Source of the DNA: Streptomyces sp. V4I8 | Lineage (GTDB): Bacteria; Actinomycetota; Actinomycetes; Streptomycetales; Streptomycetaceae | Length of the DNA stretch: 64,000 nt | Reading direction: 5' to 3' | Assembly (NCBI RefSeq): GCF_041261225.1 | Contig: NZ_JBGCCN010000002.1 | Coordinates: forward strand, 388,877-452,876 | Part shown: in pieces, positions 36,184 through 44,607 of the stretch | How the letters are laid out: every line of letters starts with the position of its first letter | Numbering within the stretch: the stretch's first letter is position 1 | Notes under the pieces: model-generated | What the model was told of the DNA's origin: nothing | Seen by the model: the letters and a program-made list of their open reading frames with translations, nothing else | Databases searched by the model: none | Made by a program: the position numbers and the translations under genes

Positions 36184-36431
36184 TGACTGGCTCGGCGCAC
36201 CATCGGCATTGGGGTGAGCGTGCAGGTAGTGACCGACCTGACGGACAGTCGCTGCGGATCTTCTGACTGTGGCCCGTGCTACCGAAGGCGTTGATGCCCC
36301 TATGGATGTCAAGCAGTGGTTTGTGCGGGGTCTGGATGGTCGGTCGCCTGCCTCGTGGGGACGATGAGCCGGTAGATCTCTCGTGCGATGTATGGGCCTT
36401 GACCCCGAGGGGTGGACACCTGTTCGTTTTG
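36184..36431. other. Intergenic region with IS remnants
   Basis: No intact gene. The minus strand reads GPYIAREIYRLIVPT near 36340-36400, possibly an IS110-type C-terminal scrap. TGGACACCTG near 36413 looks like an IS3 terminal repeat. Confidence 0.3.
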
Positions 36432-36489
36432 TTATGCGGCGAGTGTCAGGGTAGCTGACTGTTGCTCGTAGGCGATCGGTGCCTGGAGG

Positions 36490-37380
36490 GTTATTCACGG
36501 GCTTGGTTTCTTGATCAGCAAGACGGTTCTGCTCGGTAGCCTGGCGTTTGCGACGACGTCAGTTTTCCACCGGGGTAGGGCCGTTGAGCTGGAACGTTAC
36601 GACAGGGCTGGAAGCGGATCAACTGGAGGCCTTGGTGGTCCGGGTCCACACGATGCTGGTGGAGGACCCCGATCCGCCCGTGGTGCCGGGACGGATGTGG
36701 GCGCTGGGCCTGTACAAGTCCGTGGTCCTGGTGTTGTTCCTGCTGCGGCAGAACCCCGTCCAGCAAGCGGCGGCGGAACTGTTCCACATCTCCCAGGCCA
36801 CCGTCTCGCGCCGGTGGACCACGCTGCTCCCGGTGGTGGAGACGGCCCTGGCCGAGCATGTGCCCGACCCCGCCGACGCCTCACACGGCAGGATCGTCCT
36901 GGCCGACGGGACCCTGGTCACCACGTGGGACTGGGCGAGCGAGGGCACCACGATGTTCTCCGGCAAGCATCGTGACACAGGCTTCAACCTGCAGGTCGCC
37001 GCCACTCTCAGCGGGGACCTGCTCGCCGTCTCCGCGCCGGTACCCGGCAGTCGGCACGACATGTACGCCTGGCGCCAGTCCCACTTTCCCAAAGCCTTCG
37101 CCGACCGGGAGAGCATGGGGGATCTGGGCTATGTCGGCTCCGGCATGCTCACCGCCCGCCGCAAGCCACCCGGTCAGGAACGCCCCGTCAAAGACAAGGT
37201 GTTCAACCAGAGCATCGGCAAGCTCCGCGCCGCCGTCGAACGAGCGATCGCACATCTGAAGGACTGGAAGGTCCTCGCCACTCGCTATCGCGGCCCTCTC
37301 ACCCGGTTCCCCCTCGTCGCCAAGACCGTCACCGCCCTCGCCTTCTACAAGAACGGCTGGTGACCCCGTGAATAAGCCTC
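36490..37380. mobile_element. IS5-family element (complete)
   Basis: Ends GGTTATTCACGGG (left) and inverse of CCCGTGAATAAGCC (right), ~890 bases, inserted in the IS3-B orfB. Confidence 0.75.
36548..37363 (+). CDS. IS5-family transposase (DDE_Tnp_4)
   Basis: Up to 271 aa; the exact start is uncertain, as a TTG near the SWNVTTGLEADQLEAL segment may be the true one. HTH: NPVQQAAAELFHISQATVSRRW. Core: HGRIVLADGTLVTTWDWAS (Asp), SGKHRDTGFNLQVAATLSGDLLAVSAPVPGSRHDMYAWRQS (Asp), ESMGDLGYVGSGMLTARRKP and GKLRAAVERAIAHLKDWKVLATRYRGP (Glu). Open reading frame intact, so the element may be active. Confidence 0.85.
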   Translation: MRRRQFSTGVGPLSWNVTTGLEADQLEALVVRVHTMLVEDPDPPVVPGRMWALGLYKSVVLVLFLLRQNPVQQAAAELFHISQATVSRRWTTLLPVVETALAEHVPDPADASHGRIVLADGTLVTTWDWASEGTTMFSGKHRDTGFNLQVAATLSGDLLAVSAPVPGSRHDMYAWRQSHFPKAFADRESMGDLGYVGSGMLTARRKPPGQERPVKDKVFNQSIGKLRAAVERAIAHLKDWKVLATRYRGPLTRFPLVAKTVTALAFYKNGW

Positions 37381-38121
37381 CTGCTGTCCGTTCGCGGAGT
37401 GCCGTCGGCGGGTGTTGTATCGGGTGGTCCAGCGGAAGACGGCCAGGCGGCAGGCGCGGGCCCCGTCGAAGCGGTGGGCGCCGCGGAGCGTCTCGCGTTT
37501 GAGGGCTGCATTGAAGCTTTCGGCGAGCGCGTTGGTGTGTCCAGAAGGTGATTGTGAGCTTCTGATGTAGAAGACGGAAACGAACGGTCGCCATGCTGTT
37601 GTGGAGATGAAGGTAGGTCCTTCGGCATCGGCATGCAGGTGCAGGTGTCAAACCACCATGAGCTGCTGCGGTGAATGAGCCGTGGTGGTGAGCGTCATGG
37701 AAAAGCCGTACTGAATGCGGCAGGTGGGGGCTGAGAAGGCGAACGCAAGTGAACCACTGATGACGTGTCGTAAAGCGTGGACGACATCAAAACCAGGGCC
37801 TCAATGCTGTCCTGGGATAAGTCAGACGGGAACCTGTCTACTGGTCTGGCGGTGTCCGGCATGAAGGTGGCGCGAGCTCAGTCCGGGGCTTCACAACGGA
37901 ACTGGAGAACTCCTTGACGCGAAACTGCGATCCACGGGTTGACGTGGCTCGCGAGAGGGAGAGGCGCAAGTGGTAAAGAGCCATGAGGGCCGGAGTACCG
38001 GTCGCGCGTCGGGAGGGCGGAACGTCCCGTAGTAGTGATGAAACCTCCGTAATAGAGGCGGAGCGAAGGGGGCGTGTTGTTGGGTGTCGATCGGCGATCA
38101 ACCAGTGATGGGAGGAATCGG

Positions 38122-39399
38122 ATGGTCGAGACGAGACCAGCTGGCAAGCCGTTTGATATTCCGAAGCGGCTAGTCTGGAACGCTTACCTGAAGGTCAAGG
38201 CCAACAGGGGAGCGGCTGGGGTGGATGGGCAGTCGTTAGCGGAGTTTGAGCAGGATGAGAAGAACAACCTGTACAAGCTGTGGAATCGGCTGTCCTCGGG
38301 AAGCTATTTCCCCCCACCCGTGAGAGCGGTTGATATTCCCAAAGCCGGCGCTGGGACTCGGATCCTTGGGGTTCCGACCGTGGCCGACAGGATCGCTCAG
38401 ACGGTAGTGGCCATGACATTGGAGCCTGACGCGGAGCTGGTCTTCCATCAGGACTCGTATGGCTATCGCCCGGGGAGGTCCGCGCTGGAGGCGGTGGAGA
38501 CGTGCAAGCAGCGGTGCTGGAGGCATCCTTGGGTGATCGATCTCGACATCCAGGGGTTCTTCGACAACGTGCCGCACGCCCCCATCATCGCGGCAGTGGA
38601 AAGGCATACCAAGCTCTCGTGGGTTCTGTTGTATGTGAAGCGATGGCTTGTCGCCCCCGTGCAACAGCCCGACGGAACGCTCGCCATTCGGGAAAAGGGG
38701 ACTCCTCAAGGGTCTTCTATTTCACCGTTGTTGTCGAATCTGTTCATGCACTACGCGTTTGACGCGTGGTTGGCTCGGGAGTATCCGGCGATCAGGTTCG
38801 AGCGGTACGGCGACGATGCTGTAGTGCACTGTGCCAGTGAGAAGCAGGCGAACTTCGTCCGCAACATCATCGAGCGCAGGTTGCTGCAGTTCGGATTACA
38901 TCTCCATCCGGAGAAAACCAAGGTGGTGTACTGCAAACAGGAAGGTCGTGAACGGGAGTTCCCGGTCACAGAGTTCACGTTTCTGGGGTACACCTTCCGT
39001 CGTCGGGCAGCTCGCTTGCGGGATGGGAGGCTGAAGACCGGCTTCCTTCCCGCAGTGAGCAAAACAGCCATGAAGTCCATGGCGAGGACTGTCCGGAGTT
39101 GGCGACTGGGGCGCTGTACCGAGCTGAGCTTTCGGGAGATCGCCGCGATGATCAACCCCGTCGTGGCGGGATGGATTAATTACTATGGGCGCTTCTACAA
39201 GTCCAGATTGATCAGGTTCCTGGAGCAGCAGATCAATCCGTTCCTGGTGAAATGGGCCCGAAGGAAGTACAAACGGTATCGTCGTGCCTCAAGGAAGGCC
39301 CGGAGAAGGCTGGCTGAGATCGCCTCAGCGTTCCCGGGCATGTTCGCTCATTGGAAGCATGGCGCGTTGCCTACTGGTTCAACAATGGGAGCCGTGTGA
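38122..39399 (+). CDS. ltrA: Group II intron reverse transcriptase/maturase, copy 2
   Basis: 425 aa from ATG 38122, preceded by GGGAGGAATCGG. Same domains as copy 1: RT0-7 with YGDD active site, then maturase X domain; no endonuclease. One visible residue change from copy 1 (FRRRAAR). Near-identity suggests recent retrotransposition or ongoing gene conversion between copies. Confidence 0.9.
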   Translation: MVETRPAGKPFDIPKRLVWNAYLKVKANRGAAGVDGQSLAEFEQDEKNNLYKLWNRLSSGSYFPPPVRAVDIPKAGAGTRILGVPTVADRIAQTVVAMTLEPDAELVFHQDSYGYRPGRSALEAVETCKQRCWRHPWVIDLDIQGFFDNVPHAPIIAAVERHTKLSWVLLYVKRWLVAPVQQPDGTLAIREKGTPQGSSISPLLSNLFMHYAFDAWLAREYPAIRFERYGDDAVVHCASEKQANFVRNIIERRLLQFGLHLHPEKTKVVYCKQEGREREFPVTEFTFLGYTFRRRAARLRDGRLKTGFLPAVSKTAMKSMARTVRSWRLGRCTELSFREIAAMINPVVAGWINYYGRFYKSRLIRFLEQQINPFLVKWARRKYKRYRRASRKARRRLAEIASAFPGMFAHWKHGALPTGSTMGAV

Positions 39400-39461
39400 G
39401 TCGCGAGGTTCACGCACGGTTCTGAGAGCGGCGGTGGGTGAGATTCCCGCCGCCGACTCAC
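39389..39461 (+). ncRNA. Group II intron domains V-VI, copy 2
   Basis: GAGCCGTGTGAGTCGCGAGG then CACGCACGGTTCTGAGAG forms the domain V hairpin, followed by the GGCGGTGGGTGAG...CCCGCCGCC domain VI stem and the 3' splice site. Confidence 0.75.
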
Positions 39462-40369
39462 CTCGTAACAGATACCGGTCCGTCCGACTGATTGCCGGAT
39501 GCCCAATCTGTCCAGCGTCTTGGCGAATTGCTCCGAGGTGTAATTACTGCCGCGGTCCGAGTGGAATATGGCGTCCTCGGAGAGCGGATGATTGCGCGCC
39601 GCCATTTCGATGGCGGCCTCGATGAGCGGAGTCTTGTAGTTGTCGTCCATCGCCCAGCCTGTCACGGCTTTGGTGTGGCAGTCGATGACGGTGGCGAGGA
39701 ATAGCCAGCCCTCCCAGGTCGGAATGTAAGTGATGTCACCGACCATTTTCCGGCCGGGCGCGTCGGCGGTGAAGTCGCGGTTCACGAGGTCGGGGATCGG
39801 GCCGGCCCGGCCGTCGTTCTCGGTGAGGCTGTGGCGCCACGGCCGTGGCTGGCAGGCCTGGAGGTCCAGCTCCCGCATGAGGTCACGCACGAGTTCGGGC
39901 CCGCAGGCCACGCCCCAGGCAGTGAGGTCGGCGTGGACGCGCCGGTAGCCGTACGTGCCGTCAGAATCCTCGAAAGACTTGGTGATCAGTAATTTCAGTT
40001 CCTCCCGTCGCCGGGCGGTCGCCGAAACCGGCCGGCTCCGCCATTCGTAGAATCCGGAGCGGGACACTTCCAGCCAGTCACACATCTTCGCGACCGGCGG
40101 TATCTCTTCGGTGTTCGTGGTGGGGTCGTGTCCCGCGACGTGGTGTAGGGGATCAAGCGCTACGCCTTCCGGTTCGAGGCTCATAGCGATCTATGCGGAG
40201 GCGGCAGCCCAAGAAGCGTGCTGATGAGGTGAGTTGGACACGGGAACGGGCTGAGCCATGTCCCTGGCCTGCGGGTTCCGGTGTCTTGATCCCCTACACC
40301 ACGTCGCGGGACGCCATCCGTGGTGGATGTCGCGTACTCGGCATCGATGAACTCGAACTTGTCGCTCAC
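39462..40369 (-). pseudogene. IS3-A orfB 5' part, copy 2, split by a MITE and the intron
   Basis: Minus strand: start SDKFEFIDAEYATSTT near 40369, interrupted by a 195-base element at 40124-40318, then TNTEEIPPVAKMCDWLEVSRSGFYEW ... VGDITYIPTWEGWLFLATVIDCHTKAV ... RLGIRQSVGRTGICYE up to the intron at 39461. A few substitutions relative to copy 1 (AWEGW/TWEGW, IECH/IDCH, LSIR/LGIR) show the copies have diverged slightly outside the intron. Confidence 0.78.
40124..40318. repeat. 195-bp MITE-like element with 8-bp target duplication
   Basis: Flanked by CGTGGTGG on both sides (40116-40123 and 40319-40326). The undisturbed IS3 copy 1 has this octamer once, so it is a true insertion. Ends are inverted repeats of ~34 bases (TCCCGCGACGTGGTGTAGGG followed by GATCAAG, exact over the inner 27). 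It has no coding capacity. The 8-base duplication is typical of IS256-type mobilisation. Confidence 0.85.
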
Positions 40370-40656
40370 CGAGGATCCTTGGCAAAGTACGCTGCGACTT
40401 TTTCCGGGAAAGCGACCTTCTGCCGCAGTTCCCTCAGTTCGCGTTCCTGCTCGCGGAGCCGTGCCCGTTCATCCACCGTCAGGGGCGGCTCCTCTCCCAC
40501 GTTCTCACGGCGGTAGGCGTTGACCCAATTCCCGAGCGTGCCTTCGACAAGTCCGAGTTCCCGGGCGACCTGGGCAACCGGACGCGACGTCTCGATCACC
40601 ATCTTCACGGCCTCTTCCCGATACTCAGGAGTGAACTTCCTACGTTTCTGCGACAA
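40366..40656 (-). CDS. IS3-family transposase orfA, copy 2
   Basis: SQKRRKFTPEYREEAVKMVI to AYFAKDPR, same as 2000-2290 except KVAFPEK for KVAFLEK. Start TTG at 40656. The IS left end upstream is replaced by the IS701-type element at 40661, so its promoter is lost. Confidence 0.7.
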   Translation of the reverse strand: MSQKRRKFTPEYREEAVKMVIETSRPVAQVARELGLVEGTLGNWVNAYRRENVGEEPPLTVDERARLREQERELRELRQKVAFPEKVAAYFAKDPR

Positions 40657-40660
40657 CCGA

Positions 40661-42145
40661 CACGGCAGCTGTAGTTCTTGATCGTTGGCGTGTTCGTGCT
40701 GGTCAACGGGGGTGCGGGGGCGGCCGAGGGTAGGGGGACGGCCACCGTGATCATGAGCGTTTGTGACGACGATCAAGGAACAGGTGGCCGTGGAGGCCAC
40801 GATAGCCGGGCAGGAGTGGACGGCCGCGTTCGGGGCGGTGATGGCCGAGGTCGCTGACTGCTTCCCGCGCCGGGAACCGCGCCTGCTGGCGCGGGAGATG
40901 ACCGAGGGCATGCTGATGGAGCTCGATACGCGCAACTGCTGGACGCTCGGCGAGGCGCTGGGGCACTCGGGCCCGCACCGGCTGCAGCACTTCCTCTCCC
41001 GTGGTGTGTGGGACCACGATCTGGCCCGCGACCGGCTCATGACCTGGGCGGCCGGTGAACTCGCGGACGACCAGGCGGTGTTGATCGTGGACGAGACCGG
41101 TGATGAGAAGTCCTCGACCGACTGCGTGGGAGCGGCCCACCAGTACTCCGGGGCGCTCGGCGGTATCGGTCTGTGCCAGGTCTCCGTCCACCTCACCTAC
41201 GCCTCGGTAAGCGGGCACACGCTGATCGACCGCGCCCTCTACCTGGGCGCCGGGTGGGCCGCCGACGAGGAACGCCGCCTGCTCACCCACGTCCCCGACG
41301 AGACCCTGTTCGCCACCAAGCCACAGCTCGCGGCCGCCATGCTGCAGCGTGTACGTGCCCTGGGGATACCGGCCCGCTGGCTGGCCGGCGACGAGGTGTA
41401 CGGCGGTCGCGAGCTGCGACGGCATGCACGGGCACTCGGCCTCGACTACGCCCTCGCGGTCCGCGCCGACCACCGCGTCACCACCCCAGCCGGCCGCTTC
41501 ACCGCCACCGAACTCGCCGCCCGCTTACCCCGCCGCACCTGGATGCGCATGCGTACCGGCCACGGGACCAAGGGCGACCGTCACTACGACTGGGCCATGA
41601 TCGGCGTCCTCGCCGACGACACCCCCGAAAGCGCCGGGCCGGGCCACTCCTACCTGCTGGTGCGCCGCCACCGCTACACCCGCGAACTCTCCTTCTACCG
41701 CTGCCACTCCGCAACCGCGGTCACCATGGCCACCCTGGTCGATGTGGTGTGCTGCAGATGGAAAATCGAAGAGGACTTCCAGGCCGGAAAATCCGACTGC
41801 GGCCTGGACGAGGGCCAGACCACCTGCTGGAACTCCTGGATGCGCTGGAGCCTGATCAGCATGCTCGCCGCAGCCATCCTGGCCGTCACCCAAGCCCGCG
41901 CCGCCGCCCAGACACCCAGCGGCCCACTCGCCCCCTCAAGCACCCGCGAGCTGCTGCGACTCCTACGCGCCACCGCCCTGCGCCCTCCCCGCCGCGACCT
42001 GGAGCACCTCCTGCACTGGTCCGCATGGCGCCGCCACCATCAACAGCAAGCCACCGAAGCCCACCGCCGCTGGAACAACATCACCGCCGCAGCAACCACC
42101 TGACCAGCAACAATGACCAACCGATCAAGAACTACAGCTGCCGTG
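40661..42145. mobile_element. IS701-family element, second type
   Basis: Terminal repeats CACGGCAGCTGTAGTTCTTG ATCG (left, 40661) and its inverse ending CTACAGCTGCCGTG (42145). 1485 bases. Truncates IS3-A on its left. The related remnant at 20555-20776 has the same right end. Confidence 0.85.
40763..42103 (+). CDS. IS701-family transposase
   Basis: 446 aa, full length. FPRREPRLLAREMTEGMLMELDTRNCWTLGEALG, LIVDETGDEKSSTDCVGAAHQYSGALG (Asp), WLAGDEVYGGRELRRHARALG (Asp), CRWKIEEDFQAGKSDCGLDEGQTTCWNSWMRW (Glu) and the C-terminal TRELLRLLRATALRPPRRDLEHLLHWS domain. Unlike the IS701 copies A and B, it is read in a single frame. Confidence 0.92.
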   Translation: MTTIKEQVAVEATIAGQEWTAAFGAVMAEVADCFPRREPRLLAREMTEGMLMELDTRNCWTLGEALGHSGPHRLQHFLSRGVWDHDLARDRLMTWAAGELADDQAVLIVDETGDEKSSTDCVGAAHQYSGALGGIGLCQVSVHLTYASVSGHTLIDRALYLGAGWAADEERRLLTHVPDETLFATKPQLAAAMLQRVRALGIPARWLAGDEVYGGRELRRHARALGLDYALAVRADHRVTTPAGRFTATELAARLPRRTWMRMRTGHGTKGDRHYDWAMIGVLADDTPESAGPGHSYLLVRRHRYTRELSFYRCHSATAVTMATLVDVVCCRWKIEEDFQAGKSDCGLDEGQTTCWNSWMRWSLISMLAAAILAVTQARAAAQTPSGPLAPSSTRELLRLLRATALRPPRRDLEHLLHWSAWRRHHQQQATEAHRRWNNITAAATT

Positions 42146-42150
42146 TCTAA

Positions 42151-43741
42151 CCCTTCAGCTGTAGATCATGGTGGTTGCGGGAGTTCGAGGGTCTCTAAGC
42201 TGGGTAACTGCCGTGTATGAAGGCGGAGTTGCTGGATGTCCCGGTCGAGGTGTCGGACCGGGAGTGGGCGGAGGAGTGGGCGGGGCGGCTGGACGATCTG
42301 CTGGTGGGGGTCGGGGACCTGTTCGGCCGGGTGGAGACGCAGTGGCATGGGGAGATGTGCGTCCGGGGCCTACTGGGGCCGGTCTCGCGCAAGAACGGCT
42401 GGCAGCTGGCGGAGTGGGCCGGAGAGCGTGTGCCGTGGAACCAGCAGCACTTGCTGGACCGGGCGAAGTGGGACGTGGAGGGGGTGCGGGACTTCACCCG
42501 CCGGTACGCCGTCGCCGAGCTGGCGGACGACGGCGTGGGCGCGGGGCCCGGCGGGGCCGGGGTGCTGGTGGTGGACGAGACCGGGTTCGCCAAGCGCGGG
42601 AAGGCTTCGGCCGGGGTGGCGAGGCAGCACTCCGGGACGCTCGGCGGGGTATTCCCCTGCCAGATCGGGGTGATGTGTGCGTGGGCCACCGGTGCGGGGC
42701 AGGCGTTGATCGACCGGGAGTTGTACCTGCCACGGGAATGGACGGACGAGCCGGATCGCTGCCGGGCCGCGCACGTGCCCGAGCAGCGCGGCTTCCTGAC
42801 CAAGCCACGGCTGGCGGAGGCGATGATCGAGCGGGCGCTGCCCGACCTGCCTCAGGAGCCGGGGAAGGTGTGGGTGGCCGCCGACGAGGTGTACGGGCGC
42901 GAGCGTGCGTTCCGTTCCTTCCTGGAGGAACATCGTCTGCCGTACGTGGTCAACGTGCAGGCGAACTCGCCGGTGCTGCAGCGTCCGGGCTGGCGGCACG
43001 CCGCCCGGCTGGTGGAGCGGGTCGCGCGGGAGGAGGACTGGGTCGAACTGCCCGCCGGGCCCTCCCAGTTGGATACCCGCACGTGGCAGTGGTGGGTGCG
43101 GCGACTCCCCGGCGAGGAGGAGATGGTCGATGGCCAGGCGTGGGCGCGGTGGCTGGTCGCGCGACGCCGCCTGGAGGATCCCGGCAAACGCGACTACTAC
43201 CTGGGCTGGGGCCCGGCCGACACCCCGGTCGAGGAGATCGTTTTGGTGCCGGGCGCGCGCTGGCGGGTGGAAGAGGCGATCAAGCTGGCGAAGTCCGCCT
43301 GCGGGATGGCTGACTACGAGGTCCGCTCTTTCCACGGCTGGTACCGGCACGTCACCCTCGCCCAGCTGGCCGCCGCGTTCCTGGTCGGCTGCGACGCAGC
43401 CACCGCCCGCGAGAACGGCCCGCTGGCCCGGACCCGCTACGGCCAGCCCGCGCCGACAGCACCCGTCGCCGAGAGAGGGGGACCCGCCTGATCCCAGCAG
43501 CCCACCCGCCCCCGTCCGCTTCACCGCCTTCGAGATCAGGCGCCTGCTCATCTTGCTCACCCCGCTGCCCGACCGCCACCAACGCATCCGGCACGGCCTG
43601 GCCTGGTCCGCCTACCGCCGCCTCCACCAGGCCATCGCCCGTGCCTGCCACCGACGCCGCCGAGCACACGGTCACACCGTCCCAGCCGGACCCGACACAC
43701 CAACAGAACTCCCGCAACCACCATGATCTACAGCTGAAGGG
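42151..43741. mobile_element. IS701-family element, copy B
   Basis: 1591 bases, same ends as copy A (CCCTTCAGCTGTAGATCATG inverted at 43741). Flanks are TCTAA and ACTGA, which do not match, unlike copy A. Inserted exactly five bases beyond the right end of the preceding IS701-type element. Confidence 0.88.
42217..43491 (+). CDS. IS701-family transposase, copy B
   Basis: 424 aa and identical to copy A over its whole length as translated (VVDETGFAKRGKASAG, AADEVYGRERAF, RVEEAIKLAKSACGMADYE). The same break before the C-terminal FEIRRLL domain follows the GAGAGAGGGGG tract near 43476. Identity of two copies with one shared break suggests that this form is mobile. Confidence 0.9.
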   Translation: MKAELLDVPVEVSDREWAEEWAGRLDDLLVGVGDLFGRVETQWHGEMCVRGLLGPVSRKNGWQLAEWAGERVPWNQQHLLDRAKWDVEGVRDFTRRYAVAELADDGVGAGPGGAGVLVVDETGFAKRGKASAGVARQHSGTLGGVFPCQIGVMCAWATGAGQALIDRELYLPREWTDEPDRCRAAHVPEQRGFLTKPRLAEAMIERALPDLPQEPGKVWVAADEVYGRERAFRSFLEEHRLPYVVNVQANSPVLQRPGWRHAARLVERVAREEDWVELPAGPSQLDTRTWQWWVRRLPGEEEMVDGQAWARWLVARRRLEDPGKRDYYLGWGPADTPVEEIVLVPGARWRVEEAIKLAKSACGMADYEVRSFHGWYRHVTLAQLAAAFLVGCDAATARENGPLARTRYGQPAPTAPVAERGGPA

Positions 43742-43743
43742 AC

Positions 43744-44117
43744 TGACCGCGCTGGACGAGCTCCGGTCAAACTACGGCAAGAACTACCCTGGCCTGATTG
43801 CCAGTTGGGAACGGGCCTGGGAAGAATTCATCCCCTTCCTCGCCTTCGACCGCGAGATACGCAGGGTCATATACACGACCAACGCCATCGAATCCCTGAA
43901 CTACCAGCTCCGCAAGATCACCAAGACGCGCGGCCACTTCCCCAGCGACGACGCCGCCGTCAAACTCCTCTACCTCGGCATCCGCCGCATCGAAGGCCGC
44001 CACATCGACGGCGACGGTCCCATCCCCAAAGGCCGCGTCCGCGGCACCGGCACCCTCGGCTGGAAACGCGCCATGAACCACTTCATGCTCGCCTTCCCCG
44101 ACCGCCTCCCCCTCTGA
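43744..44117 (+). pseudogene. IS256-family transposase, C-terminal fragment
   Basis: TALDELRSNYGKNYPGLIASWERAWEEFIPFLAFDREIRRVIYTTNAIESLNYQLRKITKTRGHFPSDDAAVKLLYLGIRRIE, the C-terminal portion of mutator-type (Transposase_mut) proteins with the catalytic Glu in NAIESLN. N-terminal two-thirds removed by IS701 copy B. The IS256 right end is near 44195. Confidence 0.82.
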
Positions 44118-44203
44118 CCCCAGCAAGATCACCGACAGTAGCCAACCCGCAGGCCCGACCAGCAAGGCCACACACCTCTACATACACAAAGGAATTGACA
44201 ACC

Positions 44204-44607
44204 TCCGGGCCGAGAACAGCCACCAACGGGCCCGTCAAGAAATAACTTGCGTGTTTCTGCTCTTGACGCTGCAGCTCAGGAGCGGTGCTCGTCGACACTT
44301 TGTTTCTTGACGGGCCCAACCGACGAGGCAGCGCGAACGCGCCATGAAGTACTTCCGCTCGCCCCGGTCAGCCCAGAAGTTCCTGTCCGCGTTCAGTCAG
44401 ATTTCGCCTCATTTCCGGCCCCGCCGTCACCTGATGACCGCACCCGCATACCGGGCAGAGATGACCACCCGCTTCACCGTCTGGGACCACATCACCGGCG
44501 TCACTGCCCTGCCCACGGCAGGCTGAACCAAGGCTGCCATCCGGCCCCACCACACCCTGCCACACCCCAACAACCCACCAGCCTCGATAAGTTGACGACG
44601 CCCCATC
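44204..44607 (+). mobile_element. IS6-family 3' fragment containing a 90-bp insertion
   Basis: RAENSHQ is followed, after an inserted 90-base element, by RQRERAMKYFRSPRSAQKFLSAFSQISPHFRPRRH to ITGVTALPTAG and stop at 44526. The terminal tract ends GTTGACGACGCC (~44607). This end truncates the IS5-type gene to its right. Confidence 0.75.
44228..44317. repeat. 90-bp MITE-like element with 3-bp target duplication
   Basis: Starts GGGCCCGTCAAGAAATAA and ends with its inverse (TTGTTTCTTGACGGGCCC), flanked by AAC on each side. Removing the element and one AAC restores the IS6 frame CACCAACCGACGAGG (HQPTR). No coding capacity. Confidence 0.75.

Larger units (their letters stand above)
36432..37534 (-). 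pseudogene. IS3-family orfB 3' part (type IS3-B), split by IS5
   Basis: Minus strand 37534-37381 reads NALAESFNAALKRETLRGAH and RYNTRRRHSANGQ, and 36489-36432 reads APIAYEQQSATLTLAA then stop. Together they form the C-terminal domain of an IS3 orfB distinct from the IS3 at 1948-5150. It is broken by the IS5 element at 36490-37380, and its 5' side is joined directly to the group II intron at 37535. Confidence 0.7.
37535..39461 (+). mobile_element. Group II intron, copy 2
   Basis: Begins GTGTGTCC after exon GCGAGCGCGTTG and ends with domains V-VI at ...GACTCAC (39461). 1927 bases, same as copy 1 and in inverse orientation. The 5' exon is IS3-B and the 3' exon (CTCGTAACAG...) is IS3-A, so the two sides come from different IS elements. 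Confidence 0.87.

Noticed and set aside
42168..43313. 381-codon frame starting before the IS701 copy B transposase
   Set aside because: Shifted-frame reading of the transposase gene; Gly/Arg-rich, no domain.
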